Shown here in pieces: positions 20,545 to 32,930 of a stretch of DNA of 64,000 nucleotides. The DNA lies in NCBI GenBank assembly GCA_029851415.1, contig CM056741.1, positions 83,404,282 to 83,468,281 of the forward strand, in the 5' to 3' direction. Origin of the DNA: Eretmocerus hayati (taxonomy: Eukaryota > Arthropoda > Insecta > Hymenoptera > Aphelinidae). A program made the translations under genes and the position numbers. Numbering within the stretch: position 1 is the first letter of the stretch; the number at the start of each line of letters is the position of its first letter. The notes below the pieces were generated by a model. That model was not told the DNA's origin and ran no database searches. It saw nothing but the letters and a program-made list of their open reading frames with translations.

Positions 20545-23404
20545 AAAATTGTGAAAATAGCCGGGTATGTTTTTTTCTATTTTTTTTCAATTTTTCTATT
20601 AACCTCTGACGATAATTTATCATTTATTGTTCGTTTCGTGGCATTTGGGACCATTCCATGCGAAGTGACCGAGTCGGTAAACCGAAACAGTCACCGACTC
20701 CGTACACCGACTCGGTCAACCGTCTCGGTCACCGACTCGGCCTCTTTCAGTAGGGACGTTGGGGAGACAGCGTTCTTTCTCTCTTTTGATACTCACAAGG
20801 TTTATGCCTCCGAGCCACGGTCCCCCCCCCCCCCGATGCGACTCCCATAGTCTATGGTCCGAATTCATAACAGTTCGTCATTCAGTTAGGGTCCCTAGAC
20901 AGTTTAGTACTATATATAGCGACTGTGAGTCTGTAGTGTTGTGTCCGTGTGCCGTTCAAAACTCCAAACTCCACAATATGTCGCAAATAAAATGAAATTA
21001 TGAGAAAATATGAGGCTCAAACACTTCCCTGGGATAGGTAGTTGCTAGACCGATAACCAAAGGCAACACCGAGTTCTCCATGTGTTTTTCCTTTCATCAG
21101 ATGAGTATTTACCAAGTTCATAAATAAGGATGATCTAAATGAAATAAAAGAACTCTGTTCTTGGTGAAGAGATCCCACTTCATTTTCAGGTTTCTGGTAT
21201 ATGAGAATACAGTGGATATGATGAAGTCGTACAGGGCTTGATACCAATGACCTTCATCAATACTCAAAAACATGTAATTGGCAGACCATAATATGATGTT
21301 TTCACCACCTCATGTGGTGCTTCATGTGCATATGTTTCCATTCAGTCCCAAAACCCAGTGAAGCATTCGAATCCCCAAGTACAGCAAGGGGGAACGGTGC
21401 AAGTTCATGTGGACGAATTGGATATACTCAGACAGGTATTTTTCACTTCATTGTTCTCTGTGTTTCAACATCATGGTGCATATTTCACACATGTAACTGT
21501 AAAATGTTCAATTAAGAAAAAGTCCTTATCTACTTCTATGAGATTATCTTACGTTGACACAAGATGGAACATTCTTTATAAAGTCAACCATAAAATTTCA
21601 GGAATTTCAGGTGTAGTCAGATTCATGACTGGAATAAAAAGATTCTATATATTTTGTCACTATACCAATCTGTACTGACTTTGTGAATTGGTGTAAGTCG
21701 ATTGGTACGGTTGTTGCCATTCGCCTTTTGTACATTGTGTCCAACACTATTAATCAACCAATCTGAAGCTTAGCAGAAGAATGAATTGTTTGGGTACACT
21801 GACGACTGGTGAATAACATGAAGGATGAAATGAGACGTGTTCTTGTTGCAGATTGTACCAGCACAGAAAAATCCTCTCTCGATAGAGATGACTCTTTATT
21901 CCTTATACAGATCGTGAGAAGTGATGGTTCTCTCAAATACACAATGGTATTATATCTCAGTATAGATCACACCAATCTTGTGACAGAATAAACCAAGTCC
22001 ACTCCGATATCACTGATACTGTCACTGACTCCAATACTGCAGATGGTAAAATATGACCAAAGAGTTTGCATATCATTCAATAGGAAGAGAAGTGTTCATT
22101 TAACTAAATCCATTACTCGAAGGCTTGCTCAGTGCTGATGTAATCTGCAATAAAAAAAAAATGTTCCTCTCAATTATTTATGTTCCTTTGCAGTCTCTAC
22201 TCACATTGTCAGAAACTCACTCTTGAGTCTCCCAAAACAACCATATTCCTCTGCTATGCTTCAGATTGTTTGGTCTGTGATGATGAACACTGTTTACAAA
22301 GTGATAATGGCAACAAATGTGCCAAGGGATCGACACCAATATCCAAAGTCAGCACAGTAGCACAGACTAGTGTAGTGGCAAAATTTATAGAATGTTTATA
22401 TTCCAGTTATGAATCTGACTACAGCTGGAATACCTGAAATTTTACGGTTGAGTTTATGAAGAGTGTTCCATCTTGAGTCAACATAAGATAATCTCATAGA
22501 AGCGGATAAGGATTTCTTCTCAACTAAACAACTTATAATTTTTGTACAACATGCACCATGACGTTGAAATATTGAAGACTATGAAATGAGAAGTACCTGT
22601 CTAAATATCCAATTTGTCCACATAAACTCCTCATTCACTCTTGCTGTACTTGGGGATTCGAATGATCCACTGGGTTTTGGGACTGAATGGAAAGATATGG
22701 ATATTGAGTGGTGAAATCATCCAACTATAGTCTGCCAGTTACATGTTTTTCAGTATCAATTAAGGTCAGTGGTATCAAGACCTCTATGGCTTCATCATTT
22801 CCATTGTATTACCATCCACCAGAAACCTGAAAATGAAGTGGAATCTCTTCACCAAGAACAGAGTTCTTCTATTTCATCCAGATCATCCTGAATTTGAACT
22901 TGGTAAATACTCATCTGATGAAAGGAAAAACACACGGAGAAGTCGGTGTTGCCTTTGGGTATCGGTCTAGCAACTGAGGGACGTGTCTGAGACTCACTTT
23001 CACAATTCTCATAAATTGTTATGATTTCATTTGTGCCACATGTTGTTATTAAGTATCAGATAACATAAGGGTACACAACAACACCGCAGCCGACTGACTA
23101 CTAGTCTAGTGCATGGCTGTGCACAGCTGTGCACGCTCGCATGGAAATAAAGTTTAGTGATCCTGCGGCACCGAATTTGTCAGCTGCGGAAATTCCAAAT
23201 TGAGAAATCGTTGAAAAACAATGTTATGCAGATGCAGCTCATATGGCCATGGGCATACTTGTGGGCACTCACGGGAGTAGGTAATAATGCGGTCAATCAC
23301 AATCTACGACGTCAACTTTTACCACGCCGAACAAACCCGGCTGATTGCGGACAGTCTGGTTGGCGGGAGACAGCGATCACGTGACATCGATTTGAACGGG
23401 CGTC

Positions 23405-24308
23405 CAACTTTCAATGATTATTGAAAAATACTTATCGTTCATCAAATGAAAAACTGTATTGTAACTTTGTTTCTCACGTCATCAACTTTATTTCAACAAA
23501 GTAATTTTATTGCATGCGTGTTCTCTATTTTCAAATAATTTCCTTATACTCCCCAGTTACGGCTTACTGTCGCTACTCGAACTTACAATTCACTTTGATG
23601 CAAACTTATCTCAGTCTTTGTAGTCAGATTTCAGCTGACAAAACTTCTATAATCAAAATGCAAAAATCGAATCTGCTTGGTATCACCATTCTTTAGTAGG
23701 TTCACGTTTCCAATTTTCGAAAATCCTGAGGATTGACTGAGGCTTTGTCAGTAATGTTGGGCTTATAAAATCAATGATTCTGTAAAGAAAAATTGAAAAT
23801 GAACAACTTTTATCCTCAGCAATTTTTCGCTAAACCTCTCTGTTTCCGATTAAATCGCTATATTAACTCAAGAGTCATGAAAATCCTAGAAATAACACGG
23901 TTTTTAACCCACTAGCCCATCGTTCCCCTTCACCAAAGTGTACAGAGAAGTTGTATCTTTTGATGGACAACAACATCCCATTAGAATTAGCCAGGGCGAT
24001 GTACATAGTTCCGAGCTGTGAACCAAAAATGGCATATCAGCTCAGGAACATTAGCTATTCAGGAAACAATCGCGTCCGCTCTCGCGGTTCCTTAAAAACG
24101 CTGCCGAAAAATAAGGTGATTTTACTCCACATATTTCTATCTCTTCAACTTTCGACAATCGAGATTCATCTTGGCGCATGTCACCTCGAAATAGTTCACT
24201 ACTTGGCAAATCATTGTTTTTTGGATCAGCATCATGAGGCGGATGTTACTTGACTTGATGTTTAGCAGTTTATCTGGTCTTCAACCAAATTAGGAACCAT
24301 GTATATCC
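23405..24308. other. AT-rich DNA, nothing recognised
   Basis: No protein-like frame, no repeat end found. The first 120 bases are weakly similar to the inverse of 5340-5480. Confidence 0.4.
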
Positions 24309-24921
24309 GTGCCGTTGCCTATTGAGAAACCATCTGACAAAAGCCTTGTTACTGATAATATGGATCAAGAAAACGGAGACCCTGGTGTGGTTGGCAACGA
24401 GCAGGAACAACTGCAGGTCCACCACCTGGCTGCGGTCCCGATGCAAGAACTTGAGAGAGAAATCGAGAATTTGAACAACGAATGCGTCGAGGATCAGAGT
24501 AATGACGAAGTTCAAATGCATCATATTCGAGGGCCCGCAACAGGCACGTGTCGCCGTTGTGTCCCCATTAGGTCGCCAACCGGAAGGCCCCTCTACTGAG
24601 AACTGTCATATACAATTACACGTCCATTTAGATGTGTAATTACACGTCCGTTTTCACCATATTAAGGTTGTAAAGAAGGGTATGGGTATGACAGTGAACA
24701 GGCGGTTAGGTAAAGACGTCAAATTAGATATGGAAAGAAGGGTCAGAGAATGGCCCACTTCCATCTAATGAAATTCCACGAACTTTGGGACGTGTAAATG
24801 TACGTCCATTTTCACTTCCAAATAGATGTGAAATTACATCAGCCAAACTCAAAATTGAAGAAACTATTCGAGAGAACATAATTGAGAGTGATACTAGCGG
24901 GTAGTTCTAGAGGAGGGAGGA

Positions 24922-25065
24922 ATTTCGTTCCAAATATTCTCGAATTCTCTTGCGATTTGGGCGCAACGACGAGTTGAATCACATTTGCTATCATCTAACT
25001 TGAATGGCTCAACTCGTCGTTTAGCTCAAATCGCAAAAGAATTCGAGAATACTCGGAACAAAAAT
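24922..25065. repeat. 144-bp imperfect hairpin
   Basis: Left atttcgttccaaatattctc is mirrored by gagaatactcggaacaaaaat on the right; inner blocks 'cgacgagttgaa' and 'ctcaactcgtcg' also pair. Confidence 0.7.
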
Positions 25066-26339
25066 GTGTGTATATTATAGGTGAGGATGTACCAGACACT
25101 CAGTGGTTCTAACTTTTCTGCAATGATCTAATGATTTGGGGTGAAAAATGAATTGTCGAGAATAAATCGGACATCAACAATAACTACCCAACTCATCTCA
25201 AACTTCGCCCCATTGAAATTTTCACATAAATGGTAAATGGAAGTTGACGGCCGTGCTGCACGGCTACCGCATGCCCTTAAGACTGTTGCTCAATCATGAG
25301 CCGCTATAAATCATCCTCTACCGAGGTTTACTCGCTCCAACCGCATTAGGGGCCCTACGTAGGATCGGTTATTCATTATACTTGAACTCACCATATCAAC
25401 TTTGCCTTGTGACTGCTGTTTGACCTGGATATTGTTGGCTCGGTGTACACGCTCCTGCTACGACGCTATTCTGTGTCTTCTTCATCTTCTGGAAAATATT
25501 CGGTCTACGCGTGCGCCACGAAATCGCATCGGCTCGTGCTTCATGTTATTCACCCAAAGGGAGCCGCCCCGCTCTAGTCAGGGTGCCGCGTCCGATGAGA
25601 ACCGGGATAAACTATCTCGGATCTTTTAGCACGTGCCCGAGTTAAGTAGGCGAGCTTGCCTCGAGAGAACAGGCGCGATGCCCACGTAGTCTGATCCGCG
25701 TAGGCCTTTTTGTTCGTCTGTCGCGTACAGCTCTATCTCGCAAAGTACTGGGCAAAAAGTGCCCTCGTCAAGTTTATTATGATCTAGAAATAGAATAGTG
25801 GAAGTGACAGGAACGTGGGCATGTTTTAACAGTGACTTCTATAAGAAGGCCCGGTTCGAATTTCTGTACGACGGACAAACAATAATTTCTGCGCGGACCG
25901 GACAAACGGTAAAGTTGATCAGCCACATCACGTCTGTTTTTTCGAGGCGAACGAGCCTACTCAGCTCGGGTGAGCGCCCGAGGAATCAAGTAAGTTCATC
26001 TCGGGTTTATTAGGACGCGGCGCCCCGACTGGAGTGGGGCGGTTTCATTCGCGTGAATAGTGTGGAACATTAGCTGATGCAATCCTGTGACGTACGCGCG
26101 GACTAGGAATTCTCGAGGCGATCAACAAGACCCAGACCAGCAGCGATGCAGGGTCTTACACCGGGCCTACGACTCCCAGGTTGAGCAGCAAGTACAAGGC
26201 AAGACTGATATGGTGAGTACAAGTATAATCAATCACCGAACCTACGAATGCCCCCTACAGCGGTTGAGGCGAGTAATCCTCGTTTGAGGATGATTCATAG
26301 CATTTCATGATTGAGCAAGAATCTCACGGTTTCCCCGCG

Positions 26340-26870
26340 TTCCGCCGAGATGAAAATTTAGAACATTGACTTATAAATTTTTTCAAGAGTTCGAAGATCC
26401 TCCCGCGACAGAATAAGGATATGAAAAATGGAATTCTTGAACTTTTTGGAAATTCTCGGAATCTTCCTGACCTCCACCAAGATAAATATGTGAAGAAAAA
26501 ATCCCCTAGACTTTCAAAAAATTTACAGGTATCTCCGGCACTCCAAAATGATATTATGAAAACAAAATCCTTAAAACTGTGGGATCTTACGAAATTTTCT
26601 AGCACTTCGCTGAACTGAAAGTATGAATGATGAATTTTCAAATCTTTCCAAAACTTCTTGGAAATTCCTCTCACTCCGCAGGAATAGAAATATGAGAGAT
26701 ACGATATCTGAAGTATTGCATGAATTCCTCAAATTTTCTGGCACTCAACCGAAATAACAATACAAGAGAATGGATTTTCCAAATTCCCCAAGGATTCTGA
26801 AAATCCTTTTTTCTCCCAATGAAAGTTTTCCAATGAAGCTGAATTATCATCCACGTCTTCCTAATCAATT
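26340..26870. repeat. diverged short tandem repeats
   Basis: Loose repeats of about 75-110 bp built on 'tctggcactcc..cgaaataa.aatatgag..a' and 'gaattcctcaaattttc'. Strongly diverged, so boundaries are uncertain. Confidence 0.4.
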
Positions 26871-28103
26871 TTCTATTGACGAGGCGTATATCTTCTATTC
26901 TATAGATTCTTCACGGTGGCCATATTGCGTGGCGGCCACCTACTGGGCCGATTTCTTCCAAAGAATTTCATGTTCGCTCTCGTGGTCGCTTATTTCCAGT
27001 AGGGCGTGATCGATACTCTCTTTGAATCATACCGCTGAGATAACTCTCAATTACATCCTACCAAATAGGTTTTCAATATTTTGAGTTTGGCAAATATAAT
27101 TCCACATCGTTTTGGACGTCAAAGATGGATGTATATTTACACGTCCGAAAGTGCATGGAATTCGATGAGACGGAAATGGGCCATTCTCTGACCCCTTTTT
27201 CCAAATACAATTCCACGTCTTCACCTAATCACTTTCCCACTGTCATATCCATACCACTTTTCACAAGCTAAATATGGTAAGAATGGACGTGTAATTACAT
27301 ATGTAGATCGACGTGTAATTGTATATCACAGTTTTCAGCAGGGCCTGAGCCGCCACCACCAGCAGGCCTTCCAGTCAGGAATGCCTTAGAAGAACTAAGA
27401 GCCTTGGAAATGCGATTTGGGGTTCAAAATGAGTATGAAAGATACGTGAGCGGAGGAGAAGATGTCGATAGGGAGCCTTTGGACGAACGTCTCCGCGAGA
27501 TGGAGTCTCAGATCCTTGAACGACCTTTGGTCAACCTGGATTTTGAAATGATGGAAATCTTACACCATCAAGAAGCCCAGGAAAATAGCCCATCCTGATA
27601 GAAAACGAGCAGCCAAATTGGGCCAGACCTCCGTTTCTCATAGAAGTTCACTCAGAGGAATTCGGAAACCCTCTGCCAATCGAACTTATTGAACTAGAAA
27701 GGGCACCGGCACCGGGGTTGTTCGAAGCAATAGCATTTTTATGGCACCGATGATGCCTCAAGGTCAAGGAGCCAGAGCCATGGTGGAGGCAATTCATCAT
27801 GGGCGTTTCCAACTACAACCACGAGAAGGGGTAATCCAATGGGGCCATGTGTATGGTCTTTTAGCCTTGTCGCCAGATCGTACGATGTGGGAATGCCACG
27901 CATGCGTCATCGATGACCCAGACGCTTTCAATGGAAACCTTGGATGGGAACCTTTTATGGAGCACGTCCTGGGGATCGTACCAGTTCTGAATCATATATT
28001 CTGCGAATGCGGAAGGATAGCTTTTTTTACGAGGAAGCTGACCAATGCAGAATCTGTCTGCAGATGCTGCGGTCACACTGGCCTTATATACAAGGAAGAG
28101 TAA

Positions 28104-30540
28104 AGCTGAGGGGCGAAGTGGCCCGCGCACCGAATCTACAAGGCTATTAAAGTCACAACTCCTCGGGAACAAGAAAACACGAAGCAGTAAACAGTCACTA
28201 TTTCAACCCGCCTCATCGAACTCACGAATTTTGATTATTAAAAAACCATGAAATAACGTATAACTTGTCCATTGCTGCAATTTATCGGATGTACAGATTT
28301 CGACACTTTTCGCAGCCGACAATTTCAAATTTCCATCTTTTAGGATCTTCACACTAAAAATAGTCGGCTATCGTGTTGAGACTGGAATGAAGGGAATATT
28401 TATTTTCCTCTTTTGATGCATAGAAGTGCTACAGCTGTAACCTCTATGTAATCCTTGTTGGTAATGAAGATCAGAAACCATACTGCCAGATCGAACAAGT
28501 TAATTTTTTAGCTATTCAGGATCTCAAGACTTGAAGGGGGGCAGAATTTAATCGCGATTTTCCTTTGGGTTTTGCCAGTCTCATATGAATGGAGGTATTT
28601 GTTTCGGTAGATTTTCAAAGAATGACCTTTACTCCACTAGAATTTCGATTTACTTAGACTCAAGATGTCAACATTTCACGGCAATTTATGATTTTTATTA
28701 TCATCTCAATATTCTGACGATTACGTATGTGTTAGGTTTGCTGAGGTATATTTCGATACATTTGAAAAGAAAGGGAAGGGAAACCCCTTGGACTACCCTA
28801 ATATTTTTGATTTATTTGGAACCAGAATATTAAACAATTCAATGTCAATTTTTATGATTTATGCAATCCTCCGATGTTTGGATGCTCGTAAAATTGCATA
28901 AAATAATTTGCACCTCATTCTTGAGGTTCCCCGCTTCCGAGCGATTATTTCGATCCTCACCTGCGGCTCGGGCCGAAAACCAATCGCTCAGAAACGAGCT
29001 ACAACCTCATGAACTTGGTGCAAAACATACTATTATCTAATTGTCATCTCAACGTTCTGCTAACCTCGCGTGAGCTGAAGATTTTCAAGTTGATATTTGT
29101 ACCGTTTTCAAAAAATCGTTGTTTCCTAAAATAAATCTTATGGTAATCAATTTCAATAATTATTTTACAATTTAATTTAACATTGAATGAATTCTTATTC
29201 TTTACATACGTGACTACTATAAGATAGTAAGTGTCACATGTTGTTGTAATAAATCCAGTAGATAGTTTATTTAAAGTGTAACTGAATAAATTTTGGAAAT
29301 CAATACTGATAGCGTATCGAACATGAGTTGGAGACTCAATTCTCGATTTGATTTTGGGTGCATCAATTTTATTGCTTAACACTCACTGTAAAAAAAGTTC
29401 TTGCAAAATCGCTAACTACTACGTAGGTTACTAGGGCACCTACGTTTAAGGCAGCAATATCACCAGAAATTAGCAATTTTGCTAGGAAGAATCTCGCGAA
29501 TTTACCTGCAGAGGGAGCCCGTTCCATGCGGCCAGATTTTACCAGTTTTTAGCGATTTTGTCATGAATGCGATTGAGAATTTATAAAACTGAAAAAATTC
29601 AGAAAAAAATACGGGAAAATCGTAAGCATGTATTTTATCATCCTTAAAGATTGATGATTTCATGGACTATTTATCCGTAGTAGTTCGGATAGATTTTTTG
29701 CAAACACATGGAATCGAGAGGCGAGGACTCATAATCACATCATATCAGTGACATGATGTTTACACAATCATAACCTAAAAAACTTAACTAATACCTTAGC
29801 TTCTTCTCGGCTTTCGGATAACATGCGCGCTCGCAGGACATGTAGAAACATTTATACTACTCTTGGGGCAATTCGAGCTAGAGTTACACGATTACCCCGG
29901 TCAACTTTTCATCAAAGCTTGCAGAAAATCAATAACGATAAGCCAACCTTCAAAGCCGGCGTATCTGACGCCGAGGAGGAGCTGAATGCATCACACAGCA
30001 ATTCGTACTTCACAAAATGATTCTACTCGCGTAAATATCCAACTCTTTTTTTCTGTTGAATTTACTATCCCAAAATGTATCGGGACTGTCCGCCGGGTCA
30101 CCCGGAATCGGTCCTCGCCACCTCAGATTCAGATCTCTTCCGCACCCAAACACAATGCGTTTGGTGAAGTTATTTATCCACAAACAGCGATGATCTTAAC
30201 CTCAAACCCATAGGCCCCGGCCACCGCCACGCCGTAATCAGCTTTTGTAAATTCGCCACCAGGGGCGGTGGTCCATACCAGCCTTGGTCAAGAATGAAAT
30301 CGGTGAAATTTGAATAGTTTCCATCAAAACTTCCAAATTAATGAGTTTACGATTTGACAGTGTAGATCTACGTGTGGATTTATGTAAATTGAAGAGGAAA
30401 ATGGAAATAAAGTATATCGAAAAAGAAGAGAATGGATTGACAAAATATAAAATTCCAAATGGTCCTTCAAAGAAAATATGCGGTGTTCGATGATTTGAGA
30501 TTATTAGATGATGAAATAAATATTTCACTGTGGAACACTG
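28104..30540. other. non-coding DNA with one hairpin element
   Basis: AT-rich. Apart from the hairpin at 28907-29024, I see no gene or repeat end. Open frames here (for example 28585-28833 plus, 29044-29382 minus) have random-like Lys/Asn/Ile/Tyr composition. Confidence 0.4.
28907..29024. repeat. 118-bp hairpin MITE
   Basis: Begins tttgcacctcattcttgagg and ends with the inverse cctcatgaacttggtgcaaa. Inner blocks gagcgatt/aatcgctc also pair. Confidence 0.8.
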
Positions 30541-31110
30541 TCCCAAGCCGAGGTATATGATTCATAACTATACGCGATTCCACTATTGGAACATTTTTTA
30601 ATCAAATCGAATGAATTTTATCATTGATTTTTCCGAAATTTACGTAGATTTACAGAAAGGAGTCAGGAACTATGAGTCTAATTTCAATTCCTAATAATCC
30701 TGAGATGCGATTTGGTTCATACGTCAGCCGGGTGCTGTGGAGAGATCGAAATTTGGCGATACCTAATGAAATCTCAAGTTTTATGGGATTTGTCTGAATC
30801 AATGCACACTAAGGTACCAAGAGAGATTGGTTTCGTTTTCTTTTGAACTCGAAAACTCATGGCTGAATTCACCATTTCACACAAGGTGTTCGTTTCGTAG
30901 ACAATAGCCACAGAGTCTCTCACTCTACCGGTTAAATACATGATTGGAACTCATATCGTATCCGAATGAGCGCTCGCCTCTAGATCGGGCATTTTATTTA
31001 TATATGAATATGAAATTTCAACAAAGTTTAACATGAGTACTCTTCTTAAGGCATTATCAATTACGGAATCACATTGGTTCGTCTATAAACTATACAAAAA
31101 ATCATCTTTC
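30541..31110. mobile_element. partial copy of the DNA element found complete at 57229-58418
   Basis: Shares in the same orientation and order several blocks with 57.48-58.26 kb: 'catcattgatttttcc.aaatt', 'tatgagtct.atttcaatt', 'cgaaaactcatggct', 'cacaaggt.ttc', 'aaaaaatcatctttc'. Divergence is considerable and the ends are not preserved. Confidence 0.5.
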
Positions 31111-32930
31111 AATATCTGTTGTTGACACACTGGAGTACAGGAGTCAAACTATACGTTTTAAAGCGATCAATATAGATATGGTAGACATACGGATTTCAGC
31201 GATCCATTGCCGGATAGTTGATATTGGTATATTCCTTCGCAAAACATCGTTCGACATTCGAAATGAGTAAGGGTTTTTACTTTGATCATGTGGAGATATT
31301 AAGTAGGTTCGTGTAAAACATTGCGTTGCTTGGTTACGGTTTCAGAAATGCAGCCTCACGGAGACTGCATTTCGTGTATGGGAAGAGCTGTGATAAGGCT
31401 CTGAAAGAGCCACCACAAATCGGCAAAACACTATCCCACAACTCAGATGCCCGCATAACCACTGTATCAAAGTTTATTATACGTTTTGTGCGCGTGCATT
31501 CGGTTAGCTTGTGTGCTCGTTTGATCTTAATGCCAAATAGTTGATTTCTTTGATATTATAATCAGTAGAATAGTAACGCGCAACGCGGACAGATTTGAAA
31601 TAATTGCGCAAGAAGTAAGCTCCCAGTGCTTCTACAGCCTCCTGGACACATAACGGTCGAACGAATTCGGGATTTCTATGGAGCCCTAGACACACGTGGA
31701 ATATATGGGCGTTCCTCTGGAGCTTTGCATCTTGCTAGATTGTTTAAAACGGAAAATGAGAACCGCTCAAAACACACTTGCATATTGCTGAAAATTGTTA
31801 AAAACAAAAATGGAAACCGCTCAATGCACATATTTAACAAGATTGACACTTTCAACAATCGCCATGAGCTTTTTGCAATTTCATAAGGTCGGGGTATCCG
31901 ATCACGAATAATTTTATCAACATGAACTCAAGGTGGGATGAGAAAAACTGAATTTTTCGTGAGTTATGTTTTTGTTTCCCCTCAGAACGGTCGTCTCGTA
32001 ACCAGAAATATCGTACTAATACGAGACTCGTCGCAGAATCTCCTCAAATGCATCCCAGAAATGGCGTGCAGAGTCACGGCAGAGCTTGGCGTAATCATCT
32101 TTGAGTTGAACAAGACATGATTGAAATTTTTTCCAATTATCAAGGTCGTAAAATTTGGCCGAAATGTTAGCACATGGCGCTCCTGGGCCGTCCTTTTCGA
32201 TATTTTATCCACCAAATACAGCTTGAATCAACGTGAAAGGTTGCGTGGCCCCGGAATATCCGAGAGGATATTCGATCCCTTTCCACCAGATGCTGTACTT
32301 TTGTCCATCAAATGGTTTGATGTTTCTCTTGTAAGCTGATTTTCTCTCCATATTCTTCTCTCTCTCTTGTATAATTGGCTTGTGTCTGATTTCTCCGATT
32401 CAAGGCTCAAAACACTTTCGTTCAAGAGTAACGACACGCAGAAGCGTGCTGGTGACATCGTCTTTTGACAAATTTCATACGTCACTTAATCCAAAAATCT
32501 GTCATCAATCTAGCAAAGATGCTGGGCCCATAAGCTATTAATTTATATGGAAGAATCAAAAGGAGATGGCTTGAAGTTGTAATTGATTGGCATTTTCAAG
32601 GCTCAAGATTCGGGAAATTCCATGCTATACTAGTACTATAATCGAATCTGCCCTTGCATTGCCATTCCAATTCTCTGTCGCGTTTTGGGGATTTCTATTA
32701 TACGGCGAAGCTCGGAACCCTCTATCACCATTGTTGTCACGCTTATCAGAGATTTTCCTTCCTTCAGTAGCAGCTAGAGAAATTTCGCGCTATACTAGTA
32801 CTGTAATCAAATCCGCACGACTCTATTCCAGGTGGAAAAGCATACAGGGTATTAAGGATGAGAAGAGGATCAACGGAATTCAAAATCAACCACCTCGCGT
32901 GTCTCTCTCTCTCATGGTATCGAGAGGGGG
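31111..32930. other. non-coding DNA, short direct repeats
   Basis: A block at about 31346-31400 (gaaatgcagcctcacggaga) recurs at about 34795-34850. A segment near 32610-32650 (gctatactagtactataatc) recurs at about 32787-32815. No protein recognised; the longest frame (32587-33012) only spans these repeats. Confidence 0.4.

Larger units (their letters stand above)
19555..20755. mobile_element. 1.2 kb palindromic foldback element with ACCGACTCGGT repeats
   Basis: Both ends read ccctactgaaagaggccgag inward, and the two arms (about 550-600 bp each, meeting near 20150-20170) match over most of their length. The ends and the centre are packed with the self-complementary motif ACCGACTCGGT / gaccgagtcggtt, a dozen or more copies. 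Each arm carries a tRNA-like segment. It lies in the solo LTR; I see no convincing target duplication beyond 2 bp (AC). No protein. Short ORFs in the arms are mirror images of each other and not genes. Confidence 0.85.
5558..20872. mobile_element. solo LTR split by two later insertions (level 2)
   Basis: Starts TGTTATGAATTC at 5558 and ends with its exact inverse GAATTCATAACA at 20872. It is flanked by the 4-bp direct repeat GTTC (5554-5557 and 20873-20876). After removing the retrotransposon (6236-19037 plus one AGGT copy) and the palindrome (19555-20755), about 1.3 kb of LTR-sized DNA remains in three pieces (5558-6235, 19042-19554, 20756-20872). Its first 11 bases equal those of the 6236 LTR, so it may be a relative of that family. 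No internal region accompanies it. Confidence 0.7.
5481..23404. mobile_element. outermost long-TIR foldback element (level 1 of nest)
   Basis: The left end begins gacgcccgttcaaatcgatg at 5481; the right end closes with the inverted copy catcgatttgaacgggcgtc at 23404. The arms match for about 75 bases up to the LTR insertion at 5558. They then continue beyond it: 20877 to about 21650 is mirrored by about 22420-23345, for example near 21012 versus 22995 and the 'cattcgaatccccaag' block. Weaker similarity extends outside the stated ends (about 5340 and 23520). Without the insertions it would be about 2.6 kb. The interior (21650-22420) has no credible protein. Confidence 0.65.
24598..27336. mobile_element. 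2.7 kb foldback element inside the decayed gene
   Basis: Ends gagaactgtcatatac (left) and gtatatcacagttttc (right) are inverted copies. The arms of about 265 bp (24598-24862 and 27070-27336) match in blocks, with repeated 'acgtgtaattacac' words. The interior 24863-27069 is non-coding: it holds the hairpin at 24922-25065, a GC-richer patch at about 25400-26290, and diverged tandem repeats at about 26340-26870. No transposase. The right tip followed by AG gives ttttcag at 27332-27338, a good splice-acceptor shape. Confidence 0.7.
24309..28103 (+). pseudogene. decayed gene with Cys-rich C-terminus related to the retrotransposon third ORF
   Basis: Coding-like pieces in consistent order: 24309-24597 (first ATG 24360; acidic, Gln/Glu-rich), then after the foldback insertion 27337-27598, then a shifted frame about 27590-27753, then another shift and 27741-28103. 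Together they total about 350 codons, close to the 342 of the ORF at 8734-9762. The last piece has MWECHAC, then GWEPFMEHVLG, then CEC and CRCC, the same order as WSCVPC, GWKVRMIHLVG, CGRCPGC and CKLC in the retrotransposon. GW-x3-M-x-H-x2-G matches with identical spacing, and HVYGLLA...D...W resembles IYHLQAT...D...W upstream. I infer homology. Two frameshifts plus the insertion mean it is probably not functional, unless introns explain part of it. No pol sequence is nearby. Confidence 0.55.

Noticed and set aside
19469..20850. Membrane-protein-like ORFs beginning MKIAG
   Set aside because: Inverted copies of each other in the two palindrome arms; the hydrophobic run comes from T-rich DNA.
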